This document shows, in pieces, positions 51,075-59,593 of a stretch of 64,000 nt of DNA (position 1 is its first letter; every line of letters begins with the position of its first letter). The notes beneath the pieces are model-generated. The model searched no databases and was not told where the DNA came from. It saw only the letters and a list, made by a program, of their open reading frames with translations. The translations under genes and the position numbers were made by a program. Source of the DNA: VAZQ01 sp963785745 (GTDB lineage Bacteria; Pseudomonadota; Alphaproteobacteria; Rhizobiales; Xanthobacteraceae). The DNA lies in contig CAWAWR010000006.1 in NCBI GenBank assembly GCA_963785745.1, positions 186,001 to 250,000 on the forward strand. The letters are read 5' to 3'.

Positions 51075-52028
51075 TCAGGGCAGCGTGAACACGATCAACT
51101 GATCAGTGACGCCGCGGCCCCCCGGCCCGAGCGCGCCACCGACGACGTAGACGGCATCACCGATCACCGCCACGCCGTGGCCGTGCCGCCCTTCCGGCAT
51201 CGGCGCGAGCGTGCGCCACTGCCCGCTCTTCACGTCGTAGCCCTCGTTCTCGACAAACGTCGCCTTGCGGGTCTCACCGCCGATCACGAGGATCATGCCC
51301 CGGTAGGCTTCCGCGGCAACGCCGCTGCGCGGCGTCGGCAGCGGCGGGCCGGACGTCCACGCGTTTGTGCCGGGGTCGTAGATGTCGTGCCGCGCGGTCG
51401 GCTCGTCGGGCGTTGAGAGCCGCCCGCCGATCGCATGAATCCGTCCGTTCGCGGCCACCACGGCCAGGTGGTCGCGCGCGAGCGGCAGCGGCGCCGAAGC
51501 ACTCCATTGGCCGGTCGCGGGATCGTAGACGTCGTGCGTCGCGAGCAGATCGTTGTCGCGCAGGCGGCCGCCGATGACATGGATCTTGCCGTTGAGCGCG
51601 GCCACGCCGACCGCGGAGCGCGGCGCCTTCATCGGCACCAGCCGCCGCCATGTGTCGGTCGCCGGATCGTATTCCAGCGCGGCATCGGAGGCGCCCTGGT
51701 GCACCGCCCCGATGAAGCCGCCGAACGTGTAGAGCTTGTTATTGACCACCGCGACGCCGAGATGATCGAGCGGCTGCGGCATCGGCGCGCGCGAGCGCCA
51801 GCGATCGGTCGCCGGATCGTATTCATCGAGGCGGTCCATCGATTTGCCGTTCTGGCTGCCGCCGGGCGCGTAGAGCTTCCCGCCAATCGCAACGGCGGCG
51901 GCCTCGTTGGTGATGGTCGGGCGCGGCGCCTTCAACGTCCAGGTGCCAGGCGGCGCGGGCTGCGGATGGGCCGGTGCGGCAAACGCCAGCCCGATCAGGA
52001 GGCCAGCCGCGGCAAGTGGAATGCGCAT
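51075..52028 (-). CDS. Secreted Kelch-repeat protein
   Basis: The product of about 317 residues has a signal peptide (MRIPLAAAGLLIGLAFAAPAH) and about six Kelch blades, each with a G-G doublet and a Y-D-P-x-T-x-x-W end: AIGGKLYAPGGSQNG, DEYDPATDRW, LYTFGGFIG, YDPATDTW, IHVIGGRLRDND, YDPATGQW, ILVIGGETRK. It should fold as a periplasmic beta-propeller, with binding rather than catalytic function likely. I started at the ATG 52028 that begins the signal. It is divergent from the formaldehyde dehydrogenase. Confidence 0.85.
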   Translation of the reverse strand: MRIPLAAAGLLIGLAFAAPAHPQPAPPGTWTLKAPRPTITNEAAAVAIGGKLYAPGGSQNGKSMDRLDEYDPATDRWRSRAPMPQPLDHLGVAVVNNKLYTFGGFIGAVHQGASDAALEYDPATDTWRRLVPMKAPRSAVGVAALNGKIHVIGGRLRDNDLLATHDVYDPATGQWSASAPLPLARDHLAVVAANGRIHAIGGRLSTPDEPTARHDIYDPGTNAWTSGPPLPTPRSGVAAEAYRGMILVIGGETRKATFVENEGYDVKSGQWRTLAPMPEGRHGHGVAVIGDAVYVVGGALGPGGRGVTDQLIVFTLP

Positions 52029-52125
52029 TCCTCGCACTGTATGCCTCCCCGTATTTTCTTGCTTGAGATCGAGCATAGTCGCGACGACAATCGCCTCCAA
52101 TAGCGGACTTCACAGGAGATCGACT

Positions 52126-53253
52126 ATGGACGTACGCGCGGCGCTTGCAGTCGCGGCCGGCAAGCCGCTCGAAGTCACGACGGTTCAGCTCGAAGGTCCG
52201 AAGGCCGGCGAGGTGATGGTCGAGATCAAGGCGACCGGCATCTGCCACACCGACGAGTTCACGCTGTCGGGCGCCGACCCGGAGGGGCTGTTCCCCGCGA
52301 TCCTGGGTCACGAGGGCGCCGGCGTCGTGGTCGAGGTCGGCCCCGGCGTCACGTCGGTCAAGAAGGGCGACCACGTCATCCCGCTCTACACCCCCGAATG
52401 CCGGCAGTGCCCGTCCTGCCTCTCGCGCAAGACCAATCTCTGCACCGCGATCCGCGCGACGCAGGGCCAGGGCGTGATGCCGGACGGCAGCTCGCGCTTC
52501 TCGATCGGCGGCAAGAAGCTCCACCACTATATGGGCTGCTCGACCTTCGCCAATTTCACCGTGCTGCCCGAGATCGCGGTCGCGAAAATCCGCGAGGACG
52601 CCCCGTTCGACAAGGTCTGCTATGTCGGCTGCGGCGTGACGACGGGCATCGGCGCGGTGCTCAACACCGCCAAGGTCGAGCCCGGCGCGAAGGCGGTCGT
52701 GTTCGGGCTCGGCGGCATCGGGCTCAACGTCATCCAGGGGCTGCGGCTCGCCGGCGCCGACATGATCATCGGCGTCGACATCAACAACGACAAGAAGTCG
52801 TGGGGCGAGCGCTTCGGCATGACGCATTTCGTCAATGCCAAAGAAGCCGGCGCCGACCTCGTCGCGCATCTCGTCAACATGACCAAGCAAGGCGCCGACC
52901 AGATCGGCGGCGCCGACTATACCTTCGACTGCACCGGCAATGTCACGGTGATGCGCCAAGCGCTGGAATGCTCGCACCGCGGCTGGGGCGTCAGCGTGAT
53001 CATCGGTGTCGCCGGCTCCGGCCAGGAGATCGCCACCCGCCCGTTCCAGCTCGTCACCGGCCGGGTCTGGAAAGGCACCGCCTTCGGCGGCGCGCGCGGC
53101 CGCACCGACGTGCCCAAGATCGTCGACTGGTACATGGACGGGAAGATCGAGATCGACCCGATGATCACCCATACGATGCCGCTTGCCGACATCAACAAGG
53201 GCTTCGACCTGATGCATCAGGGCAAGAGCATCCGGAGCGTAGTGGTGTTCTGA
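52126..53253 (+). CDS. S-(hydroxymethyl)glutathione dehydrogenase / class III alcohol dehydrogenase
   Basis: The 375-residue zinc alcohol dehydrogenase starts MDVRAALAVAAGKPLEV after AGGAG. It has GICHTDEFTLSG (catalytic zinc Cys), ILGHEGAGVV (His, Glu), CRQCPSCLSRKTNLC (structural zinc Cys), GLGGIGLNVIQG (NAD binding) and TFDCTGNVTVMRQALE. It is the FrmA/AdhC class that oxidises the formaldehyde-glutathione adduct and reduces S-nitrosoglutathione. The globin gene is convergent just downstream, in keeping with a nitrosative-stress role. Confidence 0.95.
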   Translation: MDVRAALAVAAGKPLEVTTVQLEGPKAGEVMVEIKATGICHTDEFTLSGADPEGLFPAILGHEGAGVVVEVGPGVTSVKKGDHVIPLYTPECRQCPSCLSRKTNLCTAIRATQGQGVMPDGSSRFSIGGKKLHHYMGCSTFANFTVLPEIAVAKIREDAPFDKVCYVGCGVTTGIGAVLNTAKVEPGAKAVVFGLGGIGLNVIQGLRLAGADMIIGVDINNDKKSWGERFGMTHFVNAKEAGADLVAHLVNMTKQGADQIGGADYTFDCTGNVTVMRQALECSHRGWGVSVIIGVAGSGQEIATRPFQLVTGRVWKGTAFGGARGRTDVPKIVDWYMDGKIEIDPMITHTMPLADINKGFDLMHQGKSIRSVVVF

Positions 53254-53286
53254 CCACACGCATACCGATAGCTTGCGTGGAATGAT

Positions 53287-53724
53287 CTAGCCGGCGGCGG
53301 CCGACTTTGCCGACGGCGCGCCGTTCGCGGCGTTGCGCATCACTTGCGCGACCGTTCCGTAGAGCGCGCCCCAGGCGTCGCGGGCCGCGGGCGTGAACGC
53401 AGGGCCGAGAATCCGCTCGAGCGTCCACAACAGCGCAGCGCCGACGTCGTCGTAGTGCTTGTCGCGCACGCCGTATTGGACATGCCGCAAGGCCAACGCT
53501 TCGAGCATCGAAACCAGCGACGCCATATCGCGCAAGCTGCCAATCGCGAGCGCGAGCGTGTCCATCAGCTTTTGCGACTGGGCATCGATGTCGGAGCGGA
53601 ACATCGCACGAGTATCGGGAGCGATGGAAAAAAGCCGCTCGTAGAACAGCCGGCCGGTTTCTTGCTTGTGGTTCACAGCCTGCGCGAACGTCAGACGGAT
53701 CAGCTGCACTTGCTCGGGTGTCAT
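53287..53724 (-). CDS. Bacterial globin
   Basis: The 145-residue protein is a single-domain globin: MTPEQVQLIRLTFAQAVNHKQ, FYERLFSIAPDTRAMFRSD with the distal region, then SMLEALALRHVQYGVRDKHYDDVGAAL, with the proximal His in RHVQYGV, and FTPAARDAWGALYGTVAQVM. It lacks a flavohaemoglobin reductase domain. By context beside S-nitrosoglutathione dehydrogenase it may bind or detoxify NO; oxygen binding is the alternative. It is convergent with the dehydrogenase with 33 bp between stops. Confidence 0.88.
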   Translation of the reverse strand: MTPEQVQLIRLTFAQAVNHKQETGRLFYERLFSIAPDTRAMFRSDIDAQSQKLMDTLALAIGSLRDMASLVSMLEALALRHVQYGVRDKHYDDVGAALLWTLERILGPAFTPAARDAWGALYGTVAQVMRNAANGAPSAKSAAAG

Positions 53725-53742
53725 GGCCGCCTCATCGAAATG

Positions 53743-55203
53743 TTACGCCTGCGCCGCGTGAATTTCCTTGGCAAACGCCCCTACTCGCTCGCGGACCGTT
53801 TGGGTCTGGTTGGCGATTTGCGCCACCGCCGAGCTGATTTGCAGCACCTCGACCGAGGTTTCCCGGGCGATGTTCTCGATCTCGCCAACCGTGTAGCTGA
53901 CCTGGGTCGCACTCGCGGCGGCGGCGCCGACATCGCCGGAAATCTGCCGTGCGGCGCCGGCCTGCTGCTCCACCGCCGACGCGATCAGCGCCGAGAAGCG
54001 GTCGAGCTCGCGGATCGTCTTGGAAATCCCTTCGATGGCCGTCACCGACCGGCTGGTTGTGGATTGCATCGCCTCGATCTTGGAGCTGATTTCCTGGGTG
54101 GCGCCCGCGGTTTGCGCCGCAAGCGCCTTGACCTCCTGGGCAACGACCGCGAAGCCGCGGCCGGCCTCGCCGGCGCGCGCCGCCTCGATCGTTGCATTGA
54201 GCGCGAGCAGGTTGGTCTGTCCGGCGATCGCTGTGATCAGCTCGGTGACCTTGCCGATCTCATGCGCAACCGCCGCCATTTCGTCGATCGTGGCGCTTGT
54301 CCGCTCGGCCTCATAGACCGCCTCGGCCGCGAGCCGCGACGACTGCGCCGCGTTGTCGCCGACATGCGCGATGGTGCGGGCAAGCTCCTCGCCGGCGTGC
54401 GCGGCGGAGCTCACTTTTCCGGAGGTCTCTTCGCACGTGGCCGATGCGGCAACGGCCTGGGCGCAGGCGCGCGTGGTGCCGACGCCGAGCTTGTTGGAAT
54501 TCGTCTGCAAGGTCATGGCCGCCTTGTGAAGGATGGACACGGAATCCGCCATCTCGCTCTTGAATCGCTCAAGCAACTCGTCGGTTTGGCCGGCGCGTCT
54601 CGTGGTCGTTTCCAGATTCACGGTTTGCTGGCTGGCAAACCTTTCGAGCTCTTCCGCCGAATCTTCGGCGAGATGCCGTGCCTCATCGACTGCGGCGAAC
54701 GCCCTGCGGATCGCGAGGCCGATAAAGATCAGCATCGCGGTTTCGATCACGACGGCAACGGCATGCACGGCCACGCGGAGATAGTTGGTCCCGCCCGGAT
54801 AGACCGCGTCCGGAAGAATGGTGTTCAACCCGGCATGATGCAGAGCGATCAAACCCGCTGCCGCAACCAGGATGCGCCAATCGCAGAAACCCGACAGCAT
54901 CGCGAGGACGACGAAGTAGTAGAAATGCATCTCCACTTGCCACGGGTGTCCGTTGAAGGCGAAGACCAGGAGCGACACTTGGCCGACGAGCGCGATTGCG
55001 ACAGCAAATGCGATGGTCACGATCGGCCTGTGCAACCATTGCAACAAGGCCGGCGCCGCCGCCAAGGCGAGCGCCGCCAGGGTAAAGCTATACACATCCC
55101 TTCCCAAGGCCCAAGAAATCAGGGCCAACACCGGCACATGAATCAAAGCGAGGATCGTCAGCGCCGCCGCCACCGTGCGCTGAAATGATTCGAGGCTGGT
55201 CAT
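53743..55203 (-). CDS. Methyl-accepting chemotaxis protein with polytopic N-terminus
   Basis: About 486 residues from the ATG at 55203. The first 180 residues contain about six membrane helices (AALTILALIHVPVLALISWALG, LVGQVSLLVFAF, FYYFVVLAMLSGFC and others) with no large periplasmic sensor, then a coiled coil and a classical signalling domain (AGQTNLLALNATIEAARAGEAGRG, FAVVAQEVKALAAQTAGATQEI). It may sense membrane state or a small ligand. The start overlaps the stop of the gene at 55200-55553 (ATGA), so the two are translationally coupled. Confidence 0.88.
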   Translation of the reverse strand: MTSLESFQRTVAAALTILALIHVPVLALISWALGRDVYSFTLAALALAAAPALLQWLHRPIVTIAFAVAIALVGQVSLLVFAFNGHPWQVEMHFYYFVVLAMLSGFCDWRILVAAAGLIALHHAGLNTILPDAVYPGGTNYLRVAVHAVAVVIETAMLIFIGLAIRRAFAAVDEARHLAEDSAEELERFASQQTVNLETTTRRAGQTDELLERFKSEMADSVSILHKAAMTLQTNSNKLGVGTTRACAQAVAASATCEETSGKVSSAAHAGEELARTIAHVGDNAAQSSRLAAEAVYEAERTSATIDEMAAVAHEIGKVTELITAIAGQTNLLALNATIEAARAGEAGRGFAVVAQEVKALAAQTAGATQEISSKIEAMQSTTSRSVTAIEGISKTIRELDRFSALIASAVEQQAGAARQISGDVGAAAASATQVSYTVGEIENIARETSVEVLQISSAVAQIANQTQTVRERVGAFAKEIHAAQA

Positions 55204-55553
55204 TTTTTTTCTTGCGAGGCTGACGTCAGCGCGAGACACGCTGCGATGATGCGAGGATCGACGATGAACAGTGCGCCCGCGTCCTTGACCCGCCTGATGT
55301 AGTCGGCGCTGTCAGGCTCCACGACCACGATAAAGGACGGACCGCCATAGCGGATGAACCGGCCTCCGGCTGACACGGCGCGCGTAAATGCGTCCCCGGC
55401 ATCCGTCCACGGCGAGAAGACTACGCCCACGGCGTCCGACGAATGGCTCGGCTCGAGACCGACGCGAGCGATGGCGAAGGTGCTGATCAGCGCAAAGGCG
55501 GCAATGGCCGTACCTTCAATGATGCGGCTCAAACGCGGTGGATTGCTTTGCAC
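55200..55553 (-). CDS. Small membrane-anchored protein coupled to the chemoreceptor
   Basis: The 117-residue protein has one N-terminal membrane helix (EGTAIAAFALISTFAIARVG) and a small domain with GVVFSPWTDAGDAFTRAVSAGGRFIRYGGPSFIVVV and VKDAGALFIVDPRIIAACLALTS. The fold may be an alpha/beta sensor; the segment FxxxFxRYGGxxFIVVVEP recurs in proteins beside such chemoreceptors. Co-translation with the chemoreceptor suggests it is a partner, for example a ligand-binding accessory protein. No named domain was recognised. Confidence 0.65.
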   Translation of the reverse strand: MQSNPPRLSRIIEGTAIAAFALISTFAIARVGLEPSHSSDAVGVVFSPWTDAGDAFTRAVSAGGRFIRYGGPSFIVVVEPDSADYIRRVKDAGALFIVDPRIIAACLALTSASQEKK

Positions 55554-55685
55554 GACTGTTTGTACTGCCCGCGTTTAACAGGCTTCCACTGTAACTTTGT
55601 TGGGTTAACAGAAACTTGACGCGTTCACGTCATGCGTGCATGGCGCACATCCGACGGCACAATTTGCAACGACGACGTGCCGGGG

Positions 55686-56714
55686 TCAGTCGGTGCGGAC
55701 CGCCTGTTTGACGCGCTCGACAACCGCCGGCGACGCGGACGAGAGGCGGGCGATGAACTGCTCCACCTCCTCTCCGGTCATTGGCGAGATATCGATCTGG
55801 GTCTTCTGCGCGTCGGCGATGAATTGCGGGTCCTTCATGGCAGCGAGCAGCGCGGCGCGCAGCGCATTGCGGCGTGCGTCCGGCGTGCCGGGCGGCGACA
55901 GATAGATCCGTCCGAGCGCCTGCGTCCCGAAGATCAGGCCGTAGGTCTGCCGGTCGCCTTCCGTCTTGGCATAGTCGTCGACATGCGGGACGCCCTTGAG
56001 GTTGTCCTGCTTGCGGCCCGAAAGCTGGATCACCGGCCGAAATTCGCCCGAGTTGTAGACGTCGGCCCATGACGACATGATGGTGGACATCGGCAGTCCG
56101 CAAATGCCGTGTACCTCGTCGCGCGTGATCGCGATCTTGACGCTCGCCGAGCCCTTGTAGCCGGACACGATCTTCATTTTCGCGCCGAGCAGGTTCCTGA
56201 TCGCCGCCGCCGACTTCACCAGCGGGCCGGTCGCGCCGGTTGCGCCCCAGACCGTCTCCTGCTTGAGCATGTCCTCGAATTTCGCGATGCCGGAGGACTT
56301 GGAGATTCCGCACACCGCGACGCTCTCCTCCATGTTGCCGATCCAGGCGAACTTCGCGGCCTCGAACCTCGCGGCGTTGTTGCCCATCAACGGCTCGAAC
56401 GGGATGGTGTGCACGAAGGTGGCCATCACCGTGCCGTCCTTGGGCGCGACGTTGTAGAGCCAGTTGGCGGCGGTGAGCCCGCTGGCGCCCACCATGTTCT
56501 GCACGACGATGTTCGGATTGCCCGGGATGTGACGTCCGAGGTGACGCGCCAGCACCCGCGCATAGATGTCGAAGCCGGTCGCGGCTTCGTGGCCGACAAC
56601 GATGTTGACCGACTTGCCCTTGTAGAAATCCGAGATCTCGTCGGCCGAAGCCGGGACAGTCACGCCCGCCGCCAGCAACACGCCTGCAGCAATGGCTCGC
56701 TTGGTGTTCCTCAT
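55686..56714 (-). CDS. Bug/TctC-like solute receptor, FYxGK subfamily (copy 3)
   Basis: About 342 residues: signal peptide (RAIAAGVLLAAGVTVPASA), DEISDFYKGKSVNIVVGHEAATGFDIYARVL, ARHLGRHIPGNPNIVVQNMVGASGLTAAN, APKDGTVMA, and a Cys-containing MEESVAVCGISKSSGIAKF. It is closely similar to copy 4 at 56745 just upstream (30 bp apart), so the pair is a tandem duplication on one transcript. GAGG precedes the ATG at 56714. Probable organic-anion receptor without permease here. Confidence 0.85.
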   Translation of the reverse strand: MRNTKRAIAAGVLLAAGVTVPASADEISDFYKGKSVNIVVGHEAATGFDIYARVLARHLGRHIPGNPNIVVQNMVGASGLTAANWLYNVAPKDGTVMATFVHTIPFEPLMGNNAARFEAAKFAWIGNMEESVAVCGISKSSGIAKFEDMLKQETVWGATGATGPLVKSAAAIRNLLGAKMKIVSGYKGSASVKIAITRDEVHGICGLPMSTIMSSWADVYNSGEFRPVIQLSGRKQDNLKGVPHVDDYAKTEGDRQTYGLIFGTQALGRIYLSPPGTPDARRNALRAALLAAMKDPQFIADAQKTQIDISPMTGEEVEQFIARLSSASPAVVERVKQAVRTD

Positions 56715-56744
56715 GATATCCTCGTGTCTCACTTTGGTTCTATC

Positions 56745-57767
56745 TCATTCCGCGCGCAGCGCCCGCTTCGATCGCTCGATGACGGCCGGTGACGACGCGG
56801 ATACGCGCGCGATGAAGGTCTCGACCTCGGCACCGCTTGAAGGATTGATGTCGATCTGGGTCTTGGCGGCATCGGCAAGGAATTGCGGATCGCTCATCGC
56901 CGCCGCCAGCGCGGAACGCAACGCATCGCGCCGGTCGGTGGGCAATGCGGGCGGCGAGACGTAGAACCGGCCGAGCGCCTGCATCCCGAAGATCAGGCCG
57001 AAGACCTGCAGGTCCTCCGGCGACTTGGCGTAGTCATCTACATGCGGGACCGACTTCAGGTCGGGATGCTTCTTGCCGCTGAGCTGGATGACCGGCCGGA
57101 AGTTGCCGGACTCGTAGTCGTCGCGCCAATGCGACGTGATGGTCGACAGCGGCAGCCCGCAGATGCCGTGCACCTCGCCGCGGTTGAGCGCGATCTTCAC
57201 GTCGGCGGAGCCTTTGTAGCCGGATACGATCCGATACTTTGCGCCGAGCAGGTTCTTCACCGCCAGCGCGAACTTTCCGAACGTCCCGGTCTGAGCGGTG
57301 GCGCCGAAGATCGTTTCCTTGACCAGGAGGTCGTCGAACCTGGCAATGCCGGACGCCTTGGTGACGCCGCAGGTGCCGGCGCTCTCGTCCATGTTGCCGA
57401 TCCAGGTGAACTTTGCCGGCTCGAAGCGCGCGGCCGGGTTGCCGAGGATCGGCTCGCCGATCGGCGACGCCGAGAACGTCGCCACCACCGTGCCGTCCCG
57501 GGGCGCGATATTGTAGAGCCAGTTCGAGGCGATCATGCCGGCGGCGCCGACCATGTTCTGCACCACGATCGCCGGATGGCCCGGGATATGGCGGCCGAGA
57601 TGTCGCGCCAGTACGCGGCCGTAGACGTCGTATCCGCTGCCGACCTCGTGGCCGACCACCAGCGACACGGTCTTGCCCTTGTAGAACTCGGCGACCGGAT
57701 CGGCTGCGGCCGGCGCGGACGCACAGCACGCGGCAACGGCCAGCAGCAATTTCTGTCGCAAGGTCAT
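56745..57767 (-). CDS. Bug/TctC-like solute receptor, FYxGK subfamily (copy 4)
   Basis: The 340-residue protein has a signal peptide (QKLLLAVAACCASAPAAA) and DPVAEFYKGKTVSLVVGHEVGSGYDVYGRVL, ARHLGRHIPGHPAIVVQNMVGAAGM, APRDGTVVA and MDESAGTCGVTKASGIARF. It differs from copy 3 by scattered substitutions only. The gene order and spacing point to a duplication, perhaps for ligands of different chain or stereochemistry; there is no direct evidence for the ligand. Confidence 0.87.
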   Translation of the reverse strand: MTLRQKLLLAVAACCASAPAAADPVAEFYKGKTVSLVVGHEVGSGYDVYGRVLARHLGRHIPGHPAIVVQNMVGAAGMIASNWLYNIAPRDGTVVATFSASPIGEPILGNPAARFEPAKFTWIGNMDESAGTCGVTKASGIARFDDLLVKETIFGATAQTGTFGKFALAVKNLLGAKYRIVSGYKGSADVKIALNRGEVHGICGLPLSTITSHWRDDYESGNFRPVIQLSGKKHPDLKSVPHVDDYAKSPEDLQVFGLIFGMQALGRFYVSPPALPTDRRDALRSALAAAMSDPQFLADAAKTQIDINPSSGAEVETFIARVSASSPAVIERSKRALRAE

Positions 57768-57969
57768 CGTTCTTCCGAATGGGCGGGCCCGGCCAGCGTG
57801 ATGATCCGGCGACAGCCCGCAGCCTTGGACTATAGGTGCGAAAGCCCCCAGAAAGGGTGGCGCAAATAGCCACAGGGAATGACCGGCCGCAACGCCGCGG
57901 TTACGCCTCAGGCGCTTGTTCGAGCATGATCGTTTCCGAAGACCGGGTCGCAGTTTTCGCGACCATGCG

Positions 57970-58932
57970 CTAGGTCCGCGGGGCCGGAATGCGGATCAGC
58001 TCGCCGAGCTGCGCCTGCGTGAGCGGCGCCGGGATGAACTTGAACGACACGGCGTCGGCCATCACTTCCTCGATCCCAGAGATGCGATCGGGATCGACCG
58101 CGGTCGCGGGCAGGAATTCCGCCAGAGCGCGCCGGGCGGTGGCGTCCGACAGCTTCGCGAACGCTGCATAGGCTTTGAGCCCTTCCGGTGTCGAATAAAT
58201 CCACTTCATCGATTCCCGGTAGCCTTGCATGTAGCGGGCGATGACGTCCGGCCGTGCCTTGAGCTCGGTGGCGTTGGCGATGATGACGCGGTTGGTCTGC
58301 TTGTCGAACTCGGGCGCGTCCGACGATTTCATGATCAGCCTGATCTTGCCTGCTTCCAGATCGGCGACCGCAAACGGTGCGCCGGCCCAGCCGGCATCGA
58401 CCTGCCCGGTCATGGTCGCGGTCAGCGTCGCGGCGGCATTGCCGGTCTGCACCGGCTTGAAGTTCAGCTTGTAGTGTTTCTGGAGCGCGAGCACTCCGGC
58501 GTGGGTGGACGACCCGATGGTCGAGAACGCGACCGTCTTGCCGTTGAGATCCTGCGGCCCCTTGATCGCCGACTTCGCCGGCACGTACCAGTAGACTTGG
58601 CTGCCGCCGGTGTAGGAGCCGCCGATGATCCGCACCGGCCCGCCTTTAGCGAACACGCCGATGGCGCCCAGGAAGCCCGACGCGACGCCGATCTGCGCAC
58701 TGTTGGAGATGACGGCCTGCTGCGTCTCGCCGCCGCCGTCGGTGTAGAAGATCTCGAGTTCGAGCTTGTGCCTCTTGAACAGCCCGGCGTTGTAGCCGAC
58801 CTCGGTGATGAAGGTCTCGCCGATGCCGCGGCCGCCGACCGCAATCTTCAGCCGATCCTGCGCCGAAGCTGCGTCGGCCGCTATCGTGACGATCGCGGCG
58901 AGCAGTGCGATCCGAATTCGAGCGCCGCGCAT
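57970..58932 (-). CDS. NitT/TauT-type ABC transporter substrate-binding protein
   Basis: The product of about 320 residues starts with a signal peptide (IALLAAIVTIAADAASA) and KIAVGGRGIGETFITEVGYNAGLFKRHKLELE, then GGETQQAVISNSAQIGVASGFLG, VRIIGGSYTGGSQVYWYVPAKSAIKGPQDLNGKTVAFSTIGS. This is the SsuA/TauA-like (NMT1) fold that binds taurine, sulfonates, nitrate or pyrimidine precursors. GGGGAGGA lies 6 bases before the ATG; a 9-bp hairpin (58947-58967) lies in the leader. No ATPase or permease is adjacent. Confidence 0.87.
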   Translation of the reverse strand: MRGARIRIALLAAIVTIAADAASAQDRLKIAVGGRGIGETFITEVGYNAGLFKRHKLELEIFYTDGGGETQQAVISNSAQIGVASGFLGAIGVFAKGGPVRIIGGSYTGGSQVYWYVPAKSAIKGPQDLNGKTVAFSTIGSSTHAGVLALQKHYKLNFKPVQTGNAAATLTATMTGQVDAGWAGAPFAVADLEAGKIRLIMKSSDAPEFDKQTNRVIIANATELKARPDVIARYMQGYRESMKWIYSTPEGLKAYAAFAKLSDATARRALAEFLPATAVDPDRISGIEEVMADAVSFKFIPAPLTQAQLGELIRIPAPRT

Positions 58933-58946
58933 GTCGTCCTCCCCTG

Positions 58947-58967
58947 ACCTGCCGCCTCGCGGCAGGT
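58947..58967 (-). terminator. Hairpin between 59037 gene and 57970 gene
   Basis: ACCTGCCGC-ctc-GCGGCAGGT has a 9-bp perfect stem. On the minus strand it follows the gene at 59037 by about 70 bp and precedes the ATG of the receptor gene by 14 bp. It could terminate the first or regulate the second by hiding the ribosome binding site; no T-tract follows. Confidence 0.5.
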
Positions 58968-59036
58968 GTCTTTGTCGGGAACGATTATCGCGGCTGCGGT
59001 CGCGGATTTCCACCCACCGCAAGTGTCTGTGACGGG

Positions 59037-59507
59037 CTATTTGGTGAGGGAGTCTTTGACGGCGTTGAGCCGCGGGGCCCTGTTGGGCGGCGTGCTTGGG
59101 TTCTGCAGCAACGGCACGTAAGGCTCGCGCTTCGACTCGGCCTCGCACGGCACCAAAGCCCCGCGCTCGTAGATGCCGAGGTCGTTGTTGAACTGCATCT
59201 CCTGGCAGGTATTCCCTTTGACGAAAGTGCGGATCGGCGCGATCCGCGACTCGCCGAACTTAGGGTCCATGCGCGCGGATGGGGACTGGCCGGACGTGCG
59301 GATCGAGTTCGTCAGCCATCCGTTGTGGATGCCAAAGCCGAGAAGGATCACGATCATGCAAGCCGCTGTCACCGCGAGCTTGATATTGCGCGAACGGTCG
59401 CGCGCACGCTGCTGCACCGCAGCGTTGTATTGACGCCGCTGCATCTCTTCGTAGGCGAGGTGGGCCCGCTCGATGGCGGTCGATGCTGTGTTGTCGGTCG
59501 GGCTCAT
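59037..59507 (-). CDS. Hypothetical single-TM protein
   Basis: The 156-residue protein has a cytosolic N-terminus rich in Arg and Gln (HLAYEEMQRRQYNAAVQQRARDRSRN), one membrane helix (IKLAVTAACMIVILLGFGI, about 41-60) and a periplasmic tail with two Cys (GNTCQEMQFNNDLGIYERGALVPCEAE). The CQEMQFNNDLG motif resembles uncharacterised proteins of Bradyrhizobium. Function unknown. It appears to be monocistronic. Confidence 0.65.
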   Translation of the reverse strand: MSPTDNTASTAIERAHLAYEEMQRRQYNAAVQQRARDRSRNIKLAVTAACMIVILLGFGIHNGWLTNSIRTSGQSPSARMDPKFGESRIAPIRTFVKGNTCQEMQFNNDLGIYERGALVPCEAESKREPYVPLLQNPSTPPNRAPRLNAVKDSLTK

Positions 59508-59593
59508 GGCGTCGTCCGCAAATGCAACGCCGGAACTCTACTGCGGTACAGCTTACGATTGATTAACGGTGGACGCGCCACCACAGGACCGCA

